Source of the DNA: Bacteroidota bacterium
GTDB lineage: Bacteria > Bacteroidota > Ignavibacteria > UBA10030 > UBA8401
Length of the DNA stretch: 45,536 nucleotides
Reading direction: 5' to 3'
Assembly (NCBI GenBank): GCA_013361065.1
Contig: JABWAK010000009.1
Coordinates: 1-45,536 of the forward strand
Of this stretch, positions 33,441 through 41,700 are shown one piece after another (position 1 is the stretch's first letter; each line of letters opens with the position of its first letter). The notes below the pieces were generated by a model that had not been told where the DNA came from, did no database searches, and saw only the letters and a list, made by a program, of their open reading frames with translations. A program made the position numbers and the translations under genes.

Positions 33441-33548
33441 TGTACATAGTGTACTTTAAAGAAGGTGGGCTCCATCTTCATACCGGAAGGGTAAAGATTT
33501 TTTAATTTCAGAATTCCGTTTTATTTCGTATCTTGATGCAGTCAGTTG

Positions 33549-33579
33549 AACGTCCCGTACGCACTTCGGGACGTTTTTT
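33549..33579 (+). terminator. Terminator-like hairpin 1 of typA leader
   Basis: Stem AACGTCCCG/CGGGACGTT, 9 bp, loop of 9, and TTTTTT at 33574-33579. A full intrinsic terminator. It lies 108 bp after the small gene's stop and ~95 bp before typA. It could end the upstream message or act as an attenuator if transcription starts near 33530-33545 (a TATCTTG at ~33531 is a weak promoter candidate). Confidence 0.75.
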
Positions 33580-33587
33580 GTTCTTAC

Positions 33588-33612
33588 CGCAGGCTAAAAA
33601 CCTGCGTTTTTT
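33588..33612 (+). terminator. Terminator-like hairpin 2 of typA leader
   Basis: Stem CGCAGG/CCTGCG, 6 bp, A-rich loop CTAAAAA, and TTTTTT at 33607-33612. Directly follows hairpin 1, giving tandem terminators. Confidence 0.65.
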
Positions 33613-33633
33613 GTGCAATTTCAGCATCATTCG

Positions 33634-33656
33634 CCCGGTCTTCCGAGAAAACCGGG
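33634..33656 (+). other. Hairpin 3 adjoining the typA ribosome binding site
   Basis: Stem CCCGGT/ACCGGG with 11-nt loop, just 4 bp before AAAGGA. No T-run follows. It could affect access of the ribosome or belong to the leader fold. Confidence 0.5.
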
Positions 33657-33672
33657 TCCCAAAGGACGACCC

Positions 33673-35520
33673 ATGTTCAAACAGAGCAACATCCGCAATA
33701 TCGCCATCATCGCCCATGTGGACCATGGCAAAACCACCCTGGTCGACCAGCTGTTAAAGCAGACCGGCACCTTCCGCGAGAACCAGCACATGGAGACCCG
33801 TGTGATGGACTCCAACGCACAGGAAAAGGAACGCGGTATCACCATCCTCGCCAAGAACACCTCCGTCTTCTACACCGACAAGAACACGAAAGAAAAATAT
33901 AAGATCAACATCGTCGACACCCCCGGTCACTCGGATTTCGCCGGCGAGGTGGAGCGGACGCTCAAAATGGTGGACGGTGTGCTGCTGCTGGTGGATGCCT
34001 CCGAAGGACCGCTCCCGGGAACGAAGTTCGTGCTGAAGAAATCGCTCGATCTGAACCTGCAGCCGATCGTCGTCATCAACAAGATCGACCGTAAGGATGC
34101 ACGCGCCCACGCCGTGCTGGATGAGGTGTTCGAACTGTTCCTCTCCCTCGGTGCCAACGACCAGCAGCTGGATTTCCCGACCATCTACGCCATCTCCAAA
34201 CTCGGTATCGCGCAGCGCGAACTGGAGGAGAAAGGCACCTCGCTCGAACCGCTGTTCGAGACCATCGTGGACCGCGTTCCGGCCCCGAAAGGGGAACTGG
34301 ACAAACCGTTCCAGATGCTCGTCACCACCATCGATTACAACGACTACCTCGGCCGTCTCGGCATCGGCAAAGTGCACCGCGGCATCATCAAGATGGGCGG
34401 ACAGATGGAAGTGATCCACCGCGACGGGTCGAAAGAGGATGCGCGCGTGACGAAGATCTACACTTTTGAAGGACTGAAGCGGATCGAAGTACAGGAATCG
34501 AGCGTGGGCGATATCATCGCGATCGCCGGCATGGAGGATGTGGACATCGGCGAGACCATCGTGGATGCCGCGGACCCGACGCCGCTGCCGTTCGTCGCCA
34601 TCGAGGAACCGACCCTCTCCATGAACTTCGTGGTAAACAACTCACCCTTTGCCGGACAGGACGGGAAGTACGTCACCACCCGCAATCTGCAGGAACGTCT
34701 GATGCGCGAACTGCGGAGCAACGTGTCGCTCCGCGTGGAACTGACCGATTCCCCCGATATCTTCAAAGTGAGCGGCCGCGGCGAGTTGCATCTCGGCGTG
34801 CTCATCGAGAGCATGCGGCGCGAAGGGTACGAACTGCAGGTCTCGCGTCCGGAGGTGATCTACAAGCGGATCGACGATGTCCTCTGCGAGCCGATCGAGC
34901 ATGTCATCATCGACGTACCGGATGAGTTCGCCGGCACGGTCATCGAGAACCTCGGCAAGCGCAAGGGCGAGATGAAGAACATGATCAGCAACAACGGCAA
35001 TACGCGTCTGGAGTTCTTCGTGCCGGCCCGCGGACTCATCGGATTCCGGAACGAGTTCATGACCCAGACCAAGGGGACCGGTGTGCTGCATCATAACTTC
35101 CAGGGATACGAACCGTTCAAGGGAGAACTCTCCCACCGCACGCGCGGTGCGCTGGTCTCGCTCGAATCGGGTGAGGCGGTGGCGTACGGCATGTTCAAAC
35201 TGCAGGAGCGTTCCACCTTCTTCGTGGAGCCGGGAACAAAGGTCTACGGCGGCATGATCGTCGGTGAGAACTCACGCGAAGGCGATATGACCGTGAATGT
35301 CTGCAAGACCAAGGCGCTCACCAACATGCGCGCGTCCGGGTCCGACGAAGCGGTCCGCCTTGAACCGGCGCTGCTGATGACGCTGGAACAGGCGATCGAA
35401 TGGATCGGCGACGATGAATATGTGGAAGTGACACCGAACCATATCCGTCTGCGCAAGAAGTATCTTGATCACAACGAGCGCAACCGTATGTCCAAGAAGA
35501 AGACCGCGGTGGATGAATAA
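33673..35520 (+). CDS. typA: Ribosome-associated GTPase TypA/BipA
   Basis: 615 residues. G1 AHVDHGKTT, G2 region ERGITI, G3 DTPGHSDF, G4 NKIDRKDAR and a G5-like SKLG are intact; domains II, III, V and the TypA-specific C-terminal domain (TNMRASGSDEAVRL, WIGDDEYVEVTPNHIRLRKKYL) follow in normal order. It is an EF-G-like GTPase that assists 50S subunit assembly at low temperature or stress. AAAGGA precedes the ATG of MFKQSNIRN; the longer frame from 33613 overlaps the leader hairpins. A strong terminator follows. Confidence 0.97.
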   Translation: MFKQSNIRNIAIIAHVDHGKTTLVDQLLKQTGTFRENQHMETRVMDSNAQEKERGITILAKNTSVFYTDKNTKEKYKINIVDTPGHSDFAGEVERTLKMVDGVLLLVDASEGPLPGTKFVLKKSLDLNLQPIVVINKIDRKDARAHAVLDEVFELFLSLGANDQQLDFPTIYAISKLGIAQRELEEKGTSLEPLFETIVDRVPAPKGELDKPFQMLVTTIDYNDYLGRLGIGKVHRGIIKMGGQMEVIHRDGSKEDARVTKIYTFEGLKRIEVQESSVGDIIAIAGMEDVDIGETIVDAADPTPLPFVAIEEPTLSMNFVVNNSPFAGQDGKYVTTRNLQERLMRELRSNVSLRVELTDSPDIFKVSGRGELHLGVLIESMRREGYELQVSRPEVIYKRIDDVLCEPIEHVIIDVPDEFAGTVIENLGKRKGEMKNMISNNGNTRLEFFVPARGLIGFRNEFMTQTKGTGVLHHNFQGYEPFKGELSHRTRGALVSLESGEAVAYGMFKLQERSTFFVEPGTKVYGGMIVGENSREGDMTVNVCKTKALTNMRASGSDEAVRLEPALLMTLEQAIEWIGDDEYVEVTPNHIRLRKKYLDHNERNRMSKKKTAVDE

Positions 35521-35540
35521 GGACAGCGTAAAAGCTGAGC

Positions 35541-35577
35541 AATAAAAAAACCCTGCTTTTAGCAGGGTTTTTTTATT
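35541..35577. terminator. Bidirectional intrinsic terminator
   Basis: Perfect 17-bp arms with a 3-nt loop: an A-rich run, CCCTGCT, TTT, AGCAGGG and seven T, then ATT. It ends typA on the plus strand and should also stop the minus-strand genes that arrive from the right. Confidence 0.95.
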
Positions 35578-35581
35578 GCCG

Positions 35582-35617
35582 ATAGTCATGCCATGACTTA
35601 AGTGATGCCATGACTAT
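35582..35617. repeat. Palindromic repeat copy 1 (GTCATGCCATGAC family)
   Basis: 36 bp; 32 positions are palindromic about a TTAA centre. It consists of GTCATGCCATGAC, TTAA and GTGATGCCATGAC with ATA/TAT ends. Its right end contains the TAG (minus) of the NTF2-like gene. Copies 2 and 3 lie at 36004 and 36499. Confidence 0.9.
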
Positions 35618-35988
35618 TTCTTCCCTAAATAGTCAGCCGGTACGGGCAATCCCTGCTGCCGGAAGAAACTGAGCTGGTCGAAGTATCCGCGCTGGAAGAC
35701 GATCCGATCCTTCTGTACGTGGAAGAACCCGCAGCCGCGCAGTCCGAGCGGATCACGCCACTCCAGGATCACCCACTCCCCTGCTTCGTGGATCATTTCC
35801 GGGATGCAGACCATTGTCGCCCGGCCGAATTCCGTCGCAAACATGGCACGGATGGCATCACGACCCTCCAGCGGCTCCATCATCACCTGATGATTCACCG
35901 CATTCTCTGCATAGAGTCCGATCAGACCATCCACATCGGCGGCATTGAACCGGTCCACCCATTGCTCAACGATCTCTTTTGGTGTCAT
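35614..35988 (-). CDS. SnoaL/NTF2-like protein
   Basis: 124 residues. TPKEIVEQWVDRFNAADVDGLIGLYAENAVNHQ and EGRDAIRAMFATEFG are typical of SnoaL-like NTF2-fold proteins, a cone-shaped small-molecule pocket that is used for isomerases, hydrolases and binding. Cytoplasmic. GAGGAGGAAC is a strong ribosome binding site. The TAG stop is supplied by the repeat at 35582-35617, and another copy lies 16 bp upstream of the start. Confidence 0.85.
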   Translation of the reverse strand: MTPKEIVEQWVDRFNAADVDGLIGLYAENAVNHQVMMEPLEGRDAIRAMFATEFGRATMVCIPEMIHEAGEWVILEWRDPLGLRGCGFFHVQKDRIVFQRGYFDQLSFFRQQGLPVPADYLGKK

Positions 35989-36003
35989 CGTTCCTCCTCT
36001 CTA

Positions 36004-36039
36004 ATAGTCATGCCATGACTTAAGTGATGCCATCGCTAT
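36004..36039. repeat. Palindromic repeat copy 2
   Basis: Identical to copy 1 over its first 27 core bases from GTCATG (36007); the last arm is altered to CATCGCTAT. Its right end supplies the TAG (minus) stop of the GNAT gene, exactly as copy 1 does for the NTF2-like gene. Confidence 0.9.
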
Positions 36040-36503
36040 CCAAGGTCCTTTTCCATCGAGAAATTTGTCAACGCAATTCCTTTCCGGGCAACCGATTGTT
36101 CCTGCACTGTCCGGAAACCGCGCCGTGCAAAGAAAGGACGCGCTGTGATGCTTGCTTCGGTGTGGAGCATTCCAATTCCCAGCTCGTGCGCCCGCTGTTC
36201 GATCGCGCGCAGAAGCATCGATCCGACCCCGCTGCCGATACGGTCGTGCGCAACATAGAAACAATCTATATGGCCGTTCACTTCCAGCTGTCCGAACCCG
36301 GCGATCCCCCGCTCATCCTCCGCCACGAGCGTCATGCATCGAACGAACCGCTCCCTCCAGGATGCGGCATCCTCATCCTTCGGCGCCCAGACCGCGATCT
36401 GTTCCGGCGTATAATCACTAATATTGATGCGGCGGACCGTCTCGGTGAACAGTGTGATGAGCACCGGAGCATCGTTGTCTTTATAGGGACGAATATTGGT
36501 CAT
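36036..36503 (-). CDS. GNAT N-acetyltransferase
   Basis: 155 residues: NIRPYKDNDAPVLITLFTET opening, acetyl-CoA loop RIGSGVGSMLL, and ITARPFFARRGFRTVQEQSV near the end, typical of single-domain GNATs of the YafP/ElaA type. The substrate is unknown. The ATG lies within repeat copy 3 and has no ribosome binding site; the stop lies in copy 2. It overlaps nothing but follows the HAD gene's stop within that repeat. Confidence 0.9.
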   Translation of the reverse strand: MTNIRPYKDNDAPVLITLFTETVRRINISDYTPEQIAVWAPKDEDAASWRERFVRCMTLVAEDERGIAGFGQLEVNGHIDCFYVAHDRIGSGVGSMLLRAIEQRAHELGIGMLHTEASITARPFFARRGFRTVQEQSVARKGIALTNFSMEKDLG

Positions 36504-36529
36504 GCCATGACTTAAGTGATGCCATGACT
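36499..36529. repeat. Palindromic repeat copy 3
   Basis: Matches copy 1 over 31 bases (GTCATG to GACT), without the ATA/TAT ends. On the minus strand it encodes the last residues SHGIT and the TAA of the HAD gene (stop 36512-36514) and the ATG (36501-36503) of the GNAT gene. Confidence 0.9.
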
Positions 36530-37201
36530 GATCTCAGCGATACTCCTGACCATATAGGTTGGCTCCTCCGGCAGCGTGTTCGGTACTCCGCGGGGATTGA
36601 TCCAGCAGGTGTCGATGCCGTACCGAATGCCGCCGAGGATGTCGGAGGTGAGCGAATCGCCGATCATCAGCACGCGGGAGCGGTCCGTGCGCCCGGCCAG
36701 GCGGAACGCCGCGTCGAACATGGCGGGATGCGGTTTGCTGGCGCCGACCTCTTCGCTGATGACGATATCCCGGATGAACGGGCGCACGACGGAGCGCCCG
36801 ACACGGGACCGCTGCACATCCGCAATGCCGTTGGTGACGATCAGGATCGGCGCAAGGGCGCTCCACCGGCGGCAGAACTCCTCCGCCCCCTCCAGCAGCG
36901 TGTGCCCCTCGCTCAGCGCGGCGATGAAGCGCTCGCCCACCTCCTCTGCGGAATGGTCCATCCCGTAGCGGTCAAAGAGCCGCCGGAACCGCTCCGCGCG
37001 GAGTCTGCGCGTGTCCATCGTCCCCTCCTCGACTTCCTTCCACACCTGCACATTCACCGCATGATAGGAAGCCACCAGTTCATCGTACGGCACCGGAGCA
37101 TCCAGTCCGCTGAAGGTTCGTTCCACGGCGGACCGTTCCGCTGCCGCAAAATCGAACAGAGTCTCATCTGCATCCACCAGGATCAATTCATATTCTTTCA
37201 T
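36512..37201 (-). CDS. HAD-superfamily hydrolase, YjjG-like
   Basis: 229 residues. Motif I is DADETLFDF (both Asp), motif II Thr in IVTNG, motif III Lys in GASKPHP, motif IV GDSLTSDILGG, so a phosphatase on small phosphate esters is expected. The YjjG-like text suggests a pyrimidine 5'-nucleotidase that removes noncanonical nucleotides. The start is MKEYELILVDADE; the earlier in-frame ATG at 37255 lacks support. The final residues and stop come from repeat copy 3. Confidence 0.9.
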   Translation of the reverse strand: MKEYELILVDADETLFDFAAAERSAVERTFSGLDAPVPYDELVASYHAVNVQVWKEVEEGTMDTRRLRAERFRRLFDRYGMDHSAEEVGERFIAALSEGHTLLEGAEEFCRRWSALAPILIVTNGIADVQRSRVGRSVVRPFIRDIVISEEVGASKPHPAMFDAAFRLAGRTDRSRVLMIGDSLTSDILGGIRYGIDTCWINPRGVPNTLPEEPTYMVRSIAEISHGIT

Positions 37202-37355
37202 AGGAAGAATATACGAATTTTCCATCCTTGCATTCACTCCCGCCGATCCCAACAATCATTCAATCTAGATAATCTTGATAATCCTGATAATCGATTCTGT
37301 TTTTTTGTTCATTGGACATTGTTAATTGTTAATTGATATCTCCGTATCTTCCCCC
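37202..37355. other. AT-rich divergent promoter region with short tandem repeats
   Basis: 154 bp between divergent genes. It contains a 9-bp tandem (GATAATCTT, GATAATCCT, GATAATCG) near 37267-37292 and a doubled TTGTTAATTG near 37320-37335. Both genes' promoters must lie here; no single -10 stands out. Confidence 0.5.
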
Positions 37356-38504
37356 ATGCATCTCAATCTCGCCGGCATCCTGCTCATCGTTGCGGCCGCT
37401 CAGGGACTCCTCCTGGCGCTGCTCATCTTCCAGAAGCATCATGCCCTCTTCGCCAACCGCTATCTTGCCCTGCTGATGCTCAGCTACACCTTCGTGCTGG
37501 TCCATCTGGTGCTGCAGGATACCGGACTCTACGCCTCCGCGCCGTTCCTCTTCCTGATCAGCGGACTCTCCATCGCGTCGATGCCGCTCCATTATCTCTA
37601 TACACGGCATCTCATCCGCCGCTCGGAACGGTTCGAACCGAAGGAGCTGATGCACTTCATCCTGTTCGCACTGTATGAAGTACTGCTCGTCATCAATATC
37701 GCCAACAGTACACTGGACCTTACCCGCGCCGGTGAAGTGAGTGCAACGGAGACGCCGCTCATCCTCCGTCTGTACAATATCACCGTGATCGGACTGGGAC
37801 TCTATTATTTGATCCGTAGCCTCCGGCTGATCAACCGGTATGAACGGCGCGTGAAGGATGTCGTCTCCGCGCTCGAACCGGTGCAGCTCACCTGGCTCCG
37901 CAACATCACCCTCACCGGTTTCGCCGCCGTCTCCCTCTTCACACTGGAGGAGCTGCTGCTGATCGGCGGACTGAACTTCTCCAACTTCCTCCTCTCCTCC
38001 GTCTGCTTCGGACTCTATGTGTACGGGATGGGGTATCTCGGCCTTCTTAAATCCGAGATCTTCGCCGACCGCGCGGTGGAGAAGAGCATCATCATCGCGG
38101 AAACGATGGAGAGCGAACAGACATCGGCGAAGTATGAACGCTCCGGACTGACCGACGCAGCGGCGGAACAGCATCTCCGCGCCCTGCTCGCGGCCATGGA
38201 ACAGGACCATCTCTACCGGAACAGCGCACTCACACTCACCGAGCTGGCGGACCATCTTGCCGTCTCCCCGCACAATCTCTCCGAAGTGATCAACACCCGG
38301 CTCGGGAAGAACTTCTACGACCTGGTGAACGGCTACCGGCTGGAGGAAGTGAAGCGGGACCTCACCGATCCTGCCAAACAGCATCTGAAGATCCTCTCCA
38401 TCGCATTCGATGCAGGATTCAATTCTAAAGCAACATTCAATACTCTCTTCAAGGAACGGACCGGCATGACGCCGTCCGAATTCCGGACCGCACCGAAATC
38501 CTGA
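37356..38504 (+). CDS. Membrane-anchored AraC-family regulator
   Basis: 382 residues. Seven or so spans (~1-235: NLAGILLIVAAAQGLLLALL, YLALLMLSYTFVLVHLVL and others), then a linker and an AraC helix-turn-helix (~290-380): LTLTELADHLAVSPHNLSEV and ILSIAFDAGFNSKATFNTLF with TGMTPSEFR. Membrane sensing joined to DNA binding in one chain is common in Bacteroidota. Ligand and targets unknown. The ATG of MHLNLAG was chosen; an earlier frame from 37326 is possible but has no site. Confidence 0.9.
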   Translation: MHLNLAGILLIVAAAQGLLLALLIFQKHHALFANRYLALLMLSYTFVLVHLVLQDTGLYASAPFLFLISGLSIASMPLHYLYTRHLIRRSERFEPKELMHFILFALYEVLLVINIANSTLDLTRAGEVSATETPLILRLYNITVIGLGLYYLIRSLRLINRYERRVKDVVSALEPVQLTWLRNITLTGFAAVSLFTLEELLLIGGLNFSNFLLSSVCFGLYVYGMGYLGLLKSEIFADRAVEKSIIIAETMESEQTSAKYERSGLTDAAAEQHLRALLAAMEQDHLYRNSALTLTELADHLAVSPHNLSEVINTRLGKNFYDLVNGYRLEEVKRDLTDPAKQHLKILSIAFDAGFNSKATFNTLFKERTGMTPSEFRTAPKS

Positions 38505-38729
38505 CCGTTTTGTCTTCTGCTGCGCTACGTGTAGACGCATTTTGTTCATCCTATCGCGCATTGAAAATTGACTTTTCAGGTCTAAAATCCTCTCTATTCC
38601 TACCTTGCTTTGTTAGATTCGCTTCGATACTTTTATTACAATCGATCCAACTGATGATTCATAAAAGCGCTGATCTGGAGTATGTGCTGATGATAACCTG
38701 TCGGTCGCTCTCTCCGTCTGCTTACCTTC
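38505..38729 (+). other. Leader of the large secreted protein
   Basis: 225 bp without a gene. A TTTG (38611-38614) and a TACTTTT (about 38630) resemble a Bacteroidota promoter, but spacing is shorter than usual. No other motif seen. Confidence 0.3.
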
Positions 38730-41700
38730 ATGAAGACAATTTCAATCATCATACTCCTTGTACTTTCATCGGCACATCTTCCCGGTCAATCTTTTGAACC
38801 AGCAAAACCCGACCACGGTCACGATCGGCAGCCCGGTCGATCATTGGCGATCATCTCATCCGATACACTCGATTTTAAAACCGTACGGCTGGATACTGTT
38901 CGGTCGCTGCCCCTCATCATCCGCAACGATCGTTCCGATACGCTCCGCATCAGATCCCTCAAGACGACCCATGCTGATTTTTCGATTGTGACCCATCCGG
39001 ACACCGTGCTTCCGGGCGACACCGCCGCGATCATTATTTCGTTCTTGCCTCAAGAATATCGGTCGTATGTTGATAGCCTGATCATCGTCCATGGTGATGT
39101 CACGCAGCATGTTGTCTTGATGGGGCGAGCGGCCATCATCCGGAGTGTTGTTCCCGTCCCTCACACCATCGCCGCATCGGAATCATCTCTGGTTTCGATC
39201 CATCTGATGCGTTCGCTGAAGGACAACAACCTTCCAAACGCGCCTCTCGTTGTCACGGGATCTATCCGAGGCTCCTATGCCGGAACTACTCTGTTCACGG
39301 ACAGCGGCAGAACGATTTCGTTCACTCCGGCAGTACCCTTCCTTCCCGGAGAGCGTATTTTCGCGTCGTTGACGGCCGGATCACAGACAATGAACAATGA
39401 ACCGGTGACTCCCTTCAGCTGGCAGTTCACTGTTTCGCCCAGGACGGGATCGGGGTCATTTCATTACACTGCAGATATTGAGATCGGTGATATCACGGGC
39501 GAAGCAGTGATGACCGATCTCAATCATGATGGAATGACCGATCTTGCGTATGTCAGCTATTCCTACAACCAGCTGATCATGGCGGTCAACAATGGGAACG
39601 GAACGTTCATCCGCAAAACAAAACCTTTGTCATCGATGCCGACTGCATTGACGGCGGGTGATTTTAACAATGACGGATATACTGACCTTGCCGTCATCAG
39701 CCAACGCTCGAAGTCGATTACCGTCCTGAAAGGAAACGCAAACGGGTCCATCACTCCGACGACCGTGATCGGCACTGCGACCGGCCCCGAATCCATTCTC
39801 AGCGCTGATCTGAACGGGGACGACAAGCCGGAATTCATCACCAGCTCTCTGAATTCATCGATCTCTATCTACAATAACACTGGGGGATTTGTTTTCGATC
39901 TGGTGTCGGAGATCAACGTGACAAATCCATACGTCGTAGCAGCGGGTGATCTTGATAACGACGGTGATCTCGACCTGATCACGTCGAACAGATACGGCAA
40001 CAATGTCATCATATTCGAGAACCGCGGGGGATTCCAGTTCATCCGCCGCGTCACGATTCCGCTGAACGGCGACCCCATCAAGATCATCTGTGCCGATTTC
40101 GATAATGACCTGGATGCCGATATTGCGACATTGAACGGGAACAACAGCTCGGTCTCGGTCATTCGCAACAATGGCGCATTCTCATTCACGTCTCCGGGGC
40201 TGTATGCATATGTGGGTTATCCGGTATCTTTTGTTTCCGCCGATTTCGATGATGACGGCGACCTCGATATCAGCGTCCAGCCCAGTGAATATTATTTCTC
40301 CTATCTTTCGAACAATGGGAATCTGAATTTTATCCGCTCGTCGGTTTCTCCCGGATTCGAATATCTGCGCACCATTGCTGCCGGGGATGTTGATAATGAC
40401 GGCGATATCGATCTGGCGTTCACCAGCGGATACAATAACACTCTTGTCATTGCCAGGAACAGGGATGTGACACCGGAGATCCAGCTCTCGCCGACGACCA
40501 TCGATTTTCAGACGGAACGTGTGGACAGCACCGCGGAGGCCACCTGCACGGTCCGGAATACCGGGGCGGCACGACCGCTGCTGATCACCTCCATCGTACC
40601 GTCGGATGATGCATTTTCCGTCGCACCGGCTTCCGGCTCCGTTGCCGCCGGTGATTCGATGAAGCTCACCATTCGGTTCAGACCGTCCTCCGCCCGTCTG
40701 TACACCGACAGTATTGCCATTTTCAGCAATGATCCGCGTACTCCGCGGTCTGTTATCATGGTCCGCGGATCCGGTGACCTGGTGCGATCGTACTCACCCC
40801 GCCCGTATTCCAGCAATGCGGCTGATTCTACACCAATTGTTGTACAGTTCGCCGCCGGAGTGAATGCAGCAAGCTTGTCCGACTCCACCATACAGGTCTC
40901 CGGCATATGGTCCGGCCGTCATCAAAGCGCATCGCTTGAGTATCATGAGGCCACTCAGGCGGTCACCGTTCGTTCGGCTCGACCGTTCCTGCCGGGCGAA
41001 GAAGTAACGGTCACACTCACTGCGGGGATCACTCTCGCCGGCAGCGGGACACCGATCACCCCGCATGTCTGGAATTTTAAGATTCGCACGAATACCTCAA
41101 CCGGTATCTTCCGGAAAAAGAAAGAATTGAGTGTGCCCGCCGCTCCCACCTCCTCGGTATCCGGTGATTTTGACAATGATGGGGATCTTGATCTTGCCCT
41201 TCTGTCTCATGATGCATCGGTATTGTCCCTTCTCCGAAATGACTCCAACTGGACATTTTCTTCCGGAGGATCGCTGTCGCCGGGATTTGGACCGAGCAAG
41301 CTCCTCACCGGGGATTATGACAACGACGGTTTGCCGGACCTCGTGGTGAGCAATGCTGATGCTAAACTGACGTTCTTTAAGAACACCGGGAATATGAAGT
41401 TTACTCCGATTCCGCTGGGTGTTCAGGGATATATTGAGCTGCTGACACAGGGAGACTATGACGGGGATGGCGATCTTGACCTTGCCGCTGCAAGCACTTC
41501 CTCGGACGGAAGTTACAATATCATCCGCAACGATGGCAGTTTTCAATACACCGTTTTCAGTGCCTCGCTGCAATCATACATCAACAGCCTCTACAGCGGC
41601 GATCTTGATAATGACGGTGATATCGATATCATGCTCGGCAACAACGGCCGGGTGCTGAGGAACGATGGGAATTTCATGTTTACCACCATTCTCCGGGCGT

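Noticed and set aside
35582-36529. Integron-like gene cassettes (small genes each followed by a palindrome)
   Set aside because: The layout is similar, but the attC core sites (GTTRRRY and its complement) are missing, the three repeats are almost identical, which attC sites are not, and the genes are not all promoterless singles ending in attC.
35582-36529. CRISPR array
   Set aside because: Only three repeats, with spacings of ~390-460 bp filled by genes, and no cas genes.
37329-38561. 410-codon minus-strand frame opposite the AraC regulator
   Set aside because: Same reason: composition is typical of an antisense shadow.
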